In this document: positions 32,052-41,532 of the stretch, piece after piece
Layout: every line of letters begins with the position of its first letter
How positions within the stretch are numbered: position 1 is the first letter of the stretch
Assembly: GCF_010093815.1 (NCBI RefSeq)
Contig: NW_022985557.1
Location: 806,001 to 870,000 of the forward strand
Source of the DNA: Pseudovirgaria hyperparasitica
Taxonomy: Eukaryota > Ascomycota > Dothideomycetes > Acrospermales > Acrospermaceae
Length of the DNA stretch: 64,000 nt
Direction: 5' to 3'
Notes under the pieces: model-generated
What the model was told of the DNA's origin: nothing
Seen by the model: the letters and a program-made list of their open reading frames with translations, nothing else
Databases searched by the model: none
Program-made: the position numbers and the translations under genes

Positions 32052-33904
32052 ATGGGTAAGATAGATCTCAAGGTCGTCCGTGAAAGTTGGGGGTTATTCG
32101 ACGCAAAAGAAAAACGAAACATCGCGATCTACATCGTTGGTATCATGCTCTACAAGTTTGGTACGTAATCGTGGCATATATTACTTGTGAGCTACTAATC
32201 CTATTTTGCACAGGTCTCGAAGCATTCAATGGATCTATTACGGCTCTAGCAACAAACCGATATGACCAAGATGCACGCCTTGCTGGGACCACTCCACGAA
32301 CATTTGAGCGTATCGGTCTCTTGCAAGGGTTGAATCAAGCTTTTCAGTGTGTTGGCTCCATCTTGATTGCTCCTCTAATCAAACGTTACCCAACCCGTCT
32401 GGTCCTTTCTGTGGCTATTCTTGTCTTCGGTCTTTTCACTGCGATCTTGCTCATCGTGGATGCCGCCACTGGGGGCAAGATAAAGCCCAATGACTGGGAG
32501 GAGACCCACACAGCTGCAGAGCTGCGCACCGACTTCTCGTACTTTGGGAATTACAATACCGACGGTTAGCAGTGTCTATTGTCTAGGGTTTTCCTAGCAA
32601 ACTATGATGCTAACATTCTGCATAGGTATAATCCCTATTTACTGTGTAACTGGCATAGCGTATGGCATGGTTGAACTGATCCGCCGAGTCATTCCGCGAG
32701 ATATAGTTGGGGGCAATGTTCAGAAGCTGAGACGTATGGACGCGACAGTCCATATCTTTTATGAGGTCGCTGGAACAGCCGGTGCATTTGCAACAGCTCT
32801 TGGCCTCATTCCCGCCCTCGGTTACAACTACAGCTTCCTGATTACTCCTATCTTCTTCACGGCAGCCTCGATCGTCTGGTTCTTCATTTCCAACTATGGC
32901 TTCGTTAAGACTCCCCACCTTCGTGATGCTCAAGGCAACCGGAACTACTTCAAGTCGATCTGGCATAGTATTGTGCTATTTTTCGAGTCGATCTATACTG
33001 GAGGAGTCCTTGTCTTCACGAACCGCAAGTTTATCTGGCTATTGCCAGGATATGCATTTGCCCTGTGAGATATCACTACCTAAAGACTATCATCTGCTTG
33101 CTAACTTCTCCTAGATACGGACATCGATATCTCGAAAACGGCATCGCACCGTTCGTCGCAAGACGCTACCTTGGTGTATCTGCTTGGTCTCAGATCATGG
33201 TTGGCGGCTCCAACTTTGGCGAGCTTCTCGGTGCCCTTTTCGTGTTTCTCTTTACAAACCTTGTCGCGAGACCAATGCCATGGCTCCGTCTTGACGCTTT
33301 GCTGCTACTTATTGTCTGGTACCTTCCATACTATACTCCACCCCAATCTGAGGTCCGCTACGCATGGATTGTAGCTGCTACTTTCATCCCGATCTCGTTT
33401 GGTTGGGCCGCAGGCGATGTATCGCTAGCAGCATACATCCAAGCCTCGCTAGCCCGTACGGAATCGAAGATGAAGAACGTGTCGGCCCTTGGTGCGGTCA
33501 TGGCATTCCTTTACTCAACATACATTGTCATCTACGCAATCGCAAACCCTCTTCTTGGCAGATACCTCGACCGCCAGAGTGCACTACAAGCTGCTGGGCA
33601 GGATGGTGCCATCCAAGATGGTGTCCGCAGTGTTGCTGGCATTCAGTTCACTATCTTGGCTGCTATTGTTATCGCCTCCACCTTTATTCCGAAAGGTGCC
33701 ATCTCGTTCAACCCTAAGATGATCTCTGACGAGCTTCTCGACAGTGATATCGGTGATGACAAAGCTGATTTGAAGGACATAAGCTCCGGCGAAGAGATAC
33801 TGGACTCCGAAAAGGGTGGTCTTGCGCCGGAACCAGATCATGAGAAGAGAACTTCCATCACATTGGGACTTGAAGATGCTGTCAGGCGAACTTCTGTGGC
33901 GTGA
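32052..33904 (+). CDS. Membrane transporter, MFS-like, four exons
   Basis: Model: exons 32052-32160, 32214-32564, 32626-33064 and 33115-33904, with introns of 53, 61 and 50 nt that have GTACGT, GTTAGC and GTGAGA donors and CACAG, CATAG and CCTAG acceptors. The sum is 562 aa and every junction keeps the frame. Many hydrophobic segments are visible (about 10-12), for example YIVGIMLYKFGLEAF, VLSVAILVFGLFTAILLI, ALFVFLFTNLVARPMPW and ITILAAIV-type helices near the end. The C-terminal 70 residues are charged and cytosolic. I recognise it as an MFS-like fungal transporter but cannot place it in a characterised family. It lies 1.2 kb downstream of GH13 on the same strand and may be part of the sugar cluster, for instance as a product exporter or second importer; that is inference. 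Confidence 0.82.
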
Positions 33905-34211
33905 TTTAGTGGTTGTGCGAAAATTGATAAGGAAGTATTCGCCTTAGTAGAGTAGCTTATTTCAGTAGCTATAGAGCACATTCTGCTATTAGGAATAGGG
34001 AGATTTCTCATGGAGTGCGATTGATAGTACAAATCACGACTGCATCGGAGTCCTAAGGTACGTTTCCCTCTTCATCTTACTACCAGAGCGAAGTGCACGA
34101 GAGGAAAGAACCTCCTCCTATAGTACCAGAGTCTTATATTCATTGTCTTGCCATCACGAAGCTCTCCCAAGTCGTAGACCTCTTACTCGTATTCTCTATA
34201 GACTCCTATGC

Positions 34212-34844
34212 CTATTCTTGAGTTTTCTCGGCCCAACGAACGAAGTATGGCCTCGAGCTATCTTCCGCACGGTTGTCGTGCGGAAGCGGATATATATTTC
34301 CATCACCCTCCACATCCGCAGTAGTCTGCTCCTCCCTAGCTGGTAATCGCTCCCCTTGCTGTCCAAAACCTTCTAAACTCCTTTTCCGCTCTCGCCACCC
34401 TACTCCATTGACAGTCCCGGCCAAAAAAGGCTCTTCCAATTCAGGCTGAGTGTCGTCAGACGGGTCAATGCCCGCTTCCTTCCTGGCATTCCTCCTATCC
34501 GCGTATTCCGCCTTGGTATGCTTTCTAGGAGTTATTAGCTTCAAAGCTCAATGGCTGGTCATAAAAGCTTACTCTTCCTCGCTTACGTCCCAGTCTTTGT
34601 CAAAGTCGACAGCATGGCCAGTGCCCAAAGCTAGGACTTTTATGGTTTGATCTCTGATGTTTGCAGGGCGCGAGTAGCAGCGAAGTACGTGTGTACGCGG
34701 CATCATGCCGTTGGGGATATCTTGGCTACAAAACAGGCAGGTTCTCTGACAGCGGAAGAACAGGACAGCGCCGGTGGATGGCCATGCGTGATGAGGGTGG
34801 CTGGGCACTGAGCATCTTACAGTGGTAGGAGCTGAGGGCGACAT
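34212..34844 (-). CDS. Small hypothetical protein with Cys motif, two exons
   Basis: Minus-strand model: exon 1 34844-34573, intron 34572-34525 (48 nt, GTAAGC...CCTAG with a GCTAATAAC branch), exon 2 34524-34212; 194 aa. The splice signals are good and the frame joins at a Glu codon. The N-terminal half has Cys11, then FFRCQRTCLFC (Cys-x3-Cys-x2-Cys) and HVLRC about 25 residues later, which could bind a metal ion. A VLALGTGHAVDFDKDWDV segment follows, then an Asp/Glu/Arg-rich tail with KHTKAEYADRRNARKEAG. No signal peptide or membrane segment is visible. I do not know the family, and the start at 34844 is the first ATG of the open frame. Confidence 0.65.
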
Positions 34845-36474
34845 TGTGATATGGAGATGGGAGAGAAGGTAAGATATGAAGAGATTGGTATGTATGCTTC
34901 GTGTATGACTTGGTTGTAGATAGCTGAGCGTTAGACGAGAAGCTCAAGATCTGGTATTTTAGGTAGCTAGCATGTCACAACTCGGCAACGAGAGCTTAAT
35001 TCCGCTTATTTCTAAGATGTGAAACGAACGCACGGAAATGAACAAGTTTGAACTTTTTGCACTGTTTTGTCACTCGCGTATGACTATGTTGAGAACATCC
35101 CTTGCTATAACCAAACACTTATCCATTTCGAGCACTTTGTAGCCTGTATTCTATGCAACTCTATTATCCCAGCGATTCCTATTGAACTAAGCAATTGAGC
35201 ATCTACTTGAATGGTTCGTAGAGCAGCCCCTTGCCCCTAGTACAATGACTTGATAAGCATGCACTGCTTGCAGGCGGACAGTGAGAATAAGGGGCCAACT
35301 TCGGCAAGATCCAAGGTAGTAATCACTCTGATGATGTGGAAAGAATGACTCTGAAGACTAACGGCCTATCGAATAAGACGGTGCTATAGAGGTAGATCTC
35401 TTGCCCTCTGGTCCACGATCGTGACCTGTAGCCTAATACCGAGCTACAACTCTTCAATGTATAAACACATATACACCAAGTGACAATAACAGTATTCTAA
35501 AAATTTAGCCCGTGCTCTTACGTCAAGGGATGGTCGTATTACATGATTCCGGAGCCGAATACGAGGACCTGTTTGCAGTACCAATACAGTCTACAAGAAA
35601 CATCCAACTCTAGGAGAATGCACCCACAGCGATTGGCGTTAAACATAGGCATGAACCAGCATCCACCCTCTGGCCGCACCTCCGCTGGACTCTTAAGGAC
35701 ATTCGCACCTCCTCTTGAAAGATTGTAACTAGCAGCACGTCACACAGGCGGTAACAAGTTAGATAGTGTTAGATGTCGTTGTCTGCAGCGAACTATCCTA
35801 GAGACATCAGAGTTTAACACTTTAATTGCTATGGCAGACGGGATGATGAGAAGATATGTAAATATTGCATCCAAGCAGTGGTACAAGAGCTAGAACCTGA
35901 TGCTCCTTGAAATAATAATACACGCGGAGCTGTACATACATAAAGGCGTCATGATTTACCATGGAGTCGCAGTTTTTGCAATGGTGGAATAGTTTCTCTA
36001 GCTTCGTAGGTACATGAATTTCTCTTCGTGTCATACGAATCTCTTGACTATAAAGTTTGTAAGCACATAATAGATATCTAGCAAGTGATGACACTGTTGC
36101 CTGGCGACTCATCCATCTGACATGGTGTCACAATCTTGCCGGCCATCTACTGTGAGATCTTCTATCCCACCGCCTTCGTGTCCCACCACCTACACCTTAC
36201 ACCCTTACAATAACATCCATCATCGCCTATAATAACATTCATCCCGTTAGTATCGAACCCTTCCACCTAGCCTTGATACCTGTACGATACCATCCCAAGC
36301 AAATATACGCATCATAAAGTCCAGCCGCGTGCCACGAAATGAGATGAAGCGACGAGACAAGGATAAGAAGCTTTCTTAAGACCAGCATCATGCAGACAGA
36401 GTCTACCCGCCTAGACAACACCATCTCAATGTACAGGCCGCGATGGCCGCCAAGCGTCTTAACATAGAGATCCT
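34845..36474. other. Gene-poor region
   Basis: About 1.6 kb, AT-rich in places, with open frames below 100 codons on both strands and no recognisable domain, repeat or RNA gene. Confidence 0.45.
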
Positions 36475-37560
36475 ATGCTCGAGATGTTAGACGGGCGTGC
36501 CGCTCGCATCAAAGCGCTGCTATTAGATTTGGAAAACATGAGTGCTCACACAGTAGCAGGTGCCTTGTACCAATGCGAGGGGTGCCACCTACCAGCCAGA
36601 CTGGGAGCATGTACACGAGGATGTAGTCCTATCCCCAACGTTCAACGACCCACGAACCGAGGCAGAGTAAAACTCCCTGTCCAACTTTCCGAGCTTCACA
36701 TTGATTCTACTCACAAGTAATACAATTCTATCGAGCGATACTACAAGCATTATGAGATCATAACCGCAGCGAAGCACTTTAACAAGCATGATGACGATGC
36801 CACAGCCACGAAGCTCATGCAATCCGCCGAAACCATCCACCGACGCGAGGAGACGCGCGCAAAGAGGTTGAAGAAAGTGGCTAGCATATAATACTGGCCT
36901 TTATCAGGTCTTGAGTTCGAAGAGTGGTATCGCTTCAAGAGTGGTATTGTTTCAGTGGCAGGAAATTCTCGAGAATACGCCGCTCCCCCTATGCATCGTA
37001 TTCTCTAGAAGTGCCGCCAAAAACCACGGCCTCACACATCGACTCTATCATGACCTGATAGCCACACATCCAAAAGCTTCGGTAGAGATTACAGAGAAGG
37101 CAAAAGGGTGAAGCCACCTCGGAACCTGCTTATGGAGCTACGTACACAACTGGTCCAGGAGGACAGGCATGCCATTGAGTCAGCGGACATGGAAAGAGCA
37201 GAGAGACTAAGAGACATGAAAGACACCGGCGAATACGTGGGCACTCCGAAAGAGCAAGAAGCTACCGGAAGACTCTAGCTGAACTCATTTCGGAGCGCGA
37301 GTTCTGGGATATGACAGACAATACAAAATGATCAAAACGCCTTGGCAACCTCCTCGTGAGACTACTTGTAAATGCGATTAAGCAAAATAAGCATGATATC
37401 GAGTCGAAAGAGCTAGACATTGTAAAGTAGCTCAAGGAGTTTATAAAGGTGGGCGAACGGGTCGACACTAGCAAGGGCAAGGAGTAAGCCATTACTAGTG
37501 ATAATGAAGGAGACGAGGATGTCGATTGATAGCAAGAGGACATAATGGATTGATTGAATA
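36475..37560 (+). pseudogene. Decayed coding relic of unknown type
   Basis: A stretch of about 1.1 kb still reads as helical, charged protein in consecutive pieces on the plus strand: an opening MLEMLDGRAARIKALLLDLE, then EIITAAKHFNKHDDDATATK, RREETRAKRLKKVA, LRTQLVQEDRHAIESADMER and KTLAELISEREFWD. The pieces lie in more than one frame and are interrupted many times, so the gene is clearly broken (more than half a dozen breaks). I cannot tell whether it descends from a host gene or a mobile element; no transposase, polymerase or capsid signature and no terminal repeats are visible. Confidence 0.4.
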
Positions 37561-38086
37561 TATATATCACGAGTCGAATTCAATCGCGAAGTATACCAAC
37601 AGCAACTGCGTCTGAATTAGAGCTTATACCATCAACACTTAATAATTAAGTAAAACGCGTTCAGCATCCACTGATTTCTCAAGCTTTGAATTTCCGAAGC
37701 CATACCTTCGCGTAGCATGCCGTGTCGAAAAACTAGAACTCTCCTGTAACTCTATCCAGCCGTTTGTAGTGGTGACGAGAACCCTCTGTTTGCTGCGTAC
37801 TAGAGCATTGCCAGTTGTCCCAACAACGCAACAGGCTGAATTTCGACAAGTCACTCTCAGCACGTCATAGACACGATGTCAAGATCATCCTGTGCGTCAT
37901 CATGGCTACGGTGTAGGCTCTGTGAAGTTATCACTAGAGGATTTGCCAGCACATAGTGGTAATTGTCAGGTAGACACGATACAGTAATCTGAACTATAAG
38001 AAGACTACATTATCATGGCTAAGGATCTATGCAGAACAGATGTGGGTTACTTCTGGATCTGTGCTTGATAGGATCTTATTCTTACA
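37561..38086. other. Intergenic region
   Basis: About 525 nt between the decayed relic and the next gene. A 74-codon minus-strand frame is not convincing. The right end should hold the promoter of the gene at 38087. Confidence 0.4.
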
Positions 38087-38718
38087 ATGACTCGCAAAAA
38101 TCAAAAGGGGCGCAGAGCCCAATCTACGCGTCCGGCTGATGTACGTATCGAACCTTCTCTCCTATCAACATAACCCCATTAATACATCTTCTCCAGCCCG
38201 ACCCACACAGCCAAAGCCCACGAAGAGGTACCCAATCATTCCAAAACAACAGTAGAAGCAGCAGTAAGTCCCAGCTCATCCATCAACACAAAACAAGCCA
38301 ACTCAAACCCCCCCAAGCTCGCCCACCACAAAGCAACCCTCCACATCCACCTTCCAAACCCCCCTCCCCATCGCGCCCTCGCCAAACATCCCCAATCCCC
38401 TCCCCAAAGCCCACCCAACAAGCAGCAGCACACAAGCCACCCCAACCGCACCGCAAGAAAAAGCACCGCCGCAACCGCAAGAACAAACGCCCGAAACCCA
38501 CCCCCAACTACATCCCCTACTTCACCCACCACGAGCCATACCCGCCAGCCACGATGCACCCGCACTGCACATCTCCCCACATGCGCTACCGCCCCTGCGT
38601 TGAATGTGCCTGGCACTGGATGTTGCAGGACTGCATATATGAAGGGCAAGAGATGGGACTATGGGACGACACGATAGTGCATGGACTTGATCGTGCTATA
38701 TTCCGGATGTCACGGTAG
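38087..38718 (+). CDS. Small Pro/Lys-rich protein with C-terminal CHCC module (gene A)
   Basis: Model: exon 1 38087-38140, intron 38141-38196 (56 nt, GTACGT...CTCCAG), exon 2 38197-38718; 191 aa. The second exon stays open for 173 codons yet begins without ATG. The N-terminal two thirds are low-complexity: Ser/Gln/Pro-rich, then a strongly basic patch (HRKKKHRRNRKNKR) that could be a nuclear signal or nucleic-acid contact. The C-terminus is compact and ordered-looking: HPHCTSPHMRYRPCVECAWHW, then LQD and an acidic helix ending in LDRAIFRM. Cys and His follow C-x3-H-x5-C-x2-C, a plausible zinc site. The same module with identical spacing ends the convergent neighbour at 39085-39650. An internal GTAAGT at about 38264 might mark a further optional intron. 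No family is recognised. The minus-strand frame opposite (38236-38649) is a shadow caused by the C-rich bias. Confidence 0.68.
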
Positions 38719-39084
38719 TGTTGGGATGGGTTGGAGCTTGGAAACTTCTATATTGGCAATACGATACGTCTGAAATGGGGTTCTGGGCTGGGTAGAATTG
38801 TGATGTGGTGTGTTTGATATGAGGATTCTGTGATGTCTGAGTGAGTGGCATTGACGTGTACTCTACACCGAAGCAGTGCGTATGCATGTCTAATCCGCAC
38901 TAATCTACATACCTCAGGCATGCACGACGAATAAACACACACACTTCTATAATCAGCATAGAATTGTCTAGCGCCCGTGCTATACTCCCTCCTCCTCACC
39001 ACCCACACACATCCCTTCCGCACCCTTTCAAGAACTCACCTAACACCCTCGCCCCTCACAATCAGTATACATGATATCTATATA
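38719..39084. other. Intergenic gap between convergent genes A and B
   Basis: 366 nt shared by the two 3' flanks. AT-rich in the middle, with no open frame of interest. Confidence 0.45.
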
Positions 39085-39650
39085 CTACATTCCCCCCTCC
39101 ATCCTCCCCAACGCATCCCTTAACCCCCTCCTAACCGTCTCCGCCTCCACCCCAGTCACAAGCGCCAGATCCACCATCCGCTGCAGCCAGAAAAAGTAAA
39201 GACAGTCGCCGCAATGCAGCGTTCTAAAATGTGCTCTTTCGCAGAGCGGGTGTGCGGGGCCCTGCTAGCATATTTAGCTTCGTATCAATAATGAATGAAT
39301 TCTGATGGGAGGGGAAGGGGTGTGCTTACAGTTACCGATCTACCACGCACATCATTCCCAGTGAGGGACACGGGTGTTGACTGCTGAGAAGCAGACAGAG
39401 TATTGGTGGTGGGCGTTTGTGGAGAGGCTTGGGGTAGGCGGGCGTTGCGTGCCTCGATGGCGGCTTGGAGGGCGTTGTCGTGGGTGATGAGGTCTGCGAA
39501 GGGCATGTAGCGGAGTTCTGAGGGGTTTTGTTAGTGGGTGGAGGTGAGGTTGGGGTTATGGGTAGGGTTTTGCTTACGTTCTGCGGTGAGACGGCGGTCT
39601 GGAGAGGGGGTGCGCCATGCGGCGGTCTTGTTGGGAGAGGAGTTGTTCAT
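39085..39650 (-). CDS. Small protein with C-terminal CHCC module (gene B)
   Basis: Minus-strand model: exon 1 39650-39578, intron 39577-39518 (60 nt, GTAAGC...CTCAG, CTAAC branch), exon 2 39517-39330, intron 39329-39265 (65 nt, GTAAGC...GCTAG), exon 3 39264-39085; 146 aa. A tandem acceptor (TAGCAG) would omit one Gln. Exons 1-2 encode a polar N-terminus with a possible helix (MPFADLITHDNALQAAIEAR). Exon 3 encodes the ordered module HPLCERAHFRTLHCGDC, then FFWLQ and a helix ending GLRDALGRM. The Cys/His spacing C-x3-H-x5-C-x2-C, the following LQ pair and the terminal GL..A..RM pattern match gene A. A zinc-binding role is likely; function is unknown. Coding-strand base use goes from C-rich to G-rich along the gene. 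The exons are short, so the model depends on the splice sites, which are all good matches. Confidence 0.7.
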
Positions 39651-41532
39651 TGTGGTGTTGGTGTGAGGGTTGGGGAAGCTTGGTATGGTAAGAGGTCGAA
39701 GTTGTAGAGAAGTCGAGTTTGTGGTAAGATGAAATGAGGTTCGTTGCTGGTAGGAAGATTTTGGGATAGTTTTGAGTTTAAATAAGTAGTAGGGAGGAGG
39801 CAAGGCAGAGTGCAGAGTAGAATAGTATGGCTGTTTCAATTTCCATTAGGTATTGACAGGTGCTATTTGCCAACACAACAGAGCAATGTTCATTCACGCC
39901 GACGTACGAGCACGGGATCTCTGACCGTTCGCTATTCATCTTCAATACGGACATGGTGCGTCTCTGCTCTGGTGACAACACGGGGACTATTCGACTCCCT
40001 CGTGATCAAGGTATAATAGTATAGCGACTCCCATTGAGTATATCAGCTGTCCTGCCAGCCCTGAATGAACCATCAAACACCATGGCTCAGTCACATAACC
40101 ATGCCAACAAACCACCCATTCATATGCTCACTATCCAATTCATCAGTGAATCACACCAAACAATAAGACCGACAACATCTCAATACCCATCCCCTCTCAC
40201 CGATCATACCCCTTACCTGTCTGTCACAAGGAACTGATCAGATCTCCCAGGCTAGCTCAGCCATTCTTCTGTCATGATTGGATCCCAGCCGTACGACCAA
40301 CCAAAACCCAACTTACTCTTTCACTCGCTCCCTGAAGTCGGAGTGAAGCAGACGTAGAAGAAACCCCGTAGGCGCCATAATGCTAGGCTCTATATCTGTC
40401 CGTCCCTGCGAGAGGCCCGTAGGAACTGCCGAGTTATTGGGTAATATGCCGTACATGTTGCTGTTACGACTCATGGAGTAGCTCAAAGCTTCGACAAAAA
40501 CACGACTATTGTACACCACGAAGTTGGACGCGTCGAATCACACCCGAGCTGCCCTCACCATCATCTCACCGCCAAAACTAATCCATCCTCACAGATACCA
40601 CCGCAACATCATTATCGCACAGGAGTCCTCCTAATGCAGTAAAATATTACACACCTACTAGTAGCCCCTATCTCCACATCTCGTTGGACCAGGTACACAG
40701 CGTCTAGGCTGAGGGCAAGACGCACACACATTCCACCTCACAAGCAAATATGCTCACAGGAATCAAAACTCACACACCCCATCCAAGCTCACAGGCAAAG
40801 ACCACTCACCGCCAATGACAGCGAAGAATCGAGCACCCGAACTATCCTATAAGGAAGTACAGCTCTCCCCGACACCAATCTCAAGCCCTAATCTATATCT
40901 TTAGTCTTAAATCTCAACCGGGGTAAAGCCGCCAGTATCCAGACACTGCAAAGTAAGAAGAAATATCGATACAAGCCATTACTGGAATAGCCTTGTTCGC
41001 AGGAACCCAGCAGGGGTGAGGAGGGGAGGAGTCTTGCAGGACTGATGGCGCTTTGTAGTCATATACATACACATATTGTCAGACAGTTACGTTTCAATAA
41101 AAATCTCCTAATTCCCGTCTGATATCATTTCATTTCGGTCTCTCTGCACGTACATCTTCTCCTCTCACATACATCTTCTCTCTCACCCACACCCCCTCGT
41201 CTCTCTCCCTACATGTCCCATACCATACCATACCATACCATACACACCATCACAAAGGTATACCATACACACCATTCCATACCAAAACAAAACAGAACAG
41301 AACAAAACCAAGAACAAGTCCGACTTTACACTCCTCCCCAACAAAACAGATCGCGATAACATCTCCATGAACTCTTTGCGTCAACTGAAACATCATATTC
41401 CCCTCTCCCCTCTCCCCTCTCCCTTCCCCTTCCAAAAAAACCCCCGAATAACGAGAAAAATATACAACGAAAGAAAAAAAAAGAGTCATCCCTCTCCTCT
41501 CAAACACCCCTCAACCCCCTCTCAATCCCCCC
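39651..41532. other. Gene-poor region
   Basis: About 1.9 kb between the promoter of gene B and the 3' end of the long disordered protein. Open frames up to 85 codons occur, mostly in low-complexity sequence at 41180-41530. The right 350 bp are pyrimidine-rich (CCCCTCT-type tracts) with a pentanucleotide microsatellite. I see no RNA gene. Confidence 0.45.
41219..41284. repeat. (TACCA)n microsatellite
   Basis: TACCA is repeated four times in perfect tandem from 41221, followed by degenerate copies (TACACACCAT, TACCATACACACCAT) to about 41284. It lies in the 3' flank of the long minus-strand gene. Confidence 0.8.

Noticed and set aside
38236-38649. 137-codon Gly/Trp-rich minus-strand frame that looks like a membrane protein
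   Set aside because: Antisense of the C-rich Pro/Lys region of gene A, whose plus-strand model has splice sites and a module shared with its neighbour.
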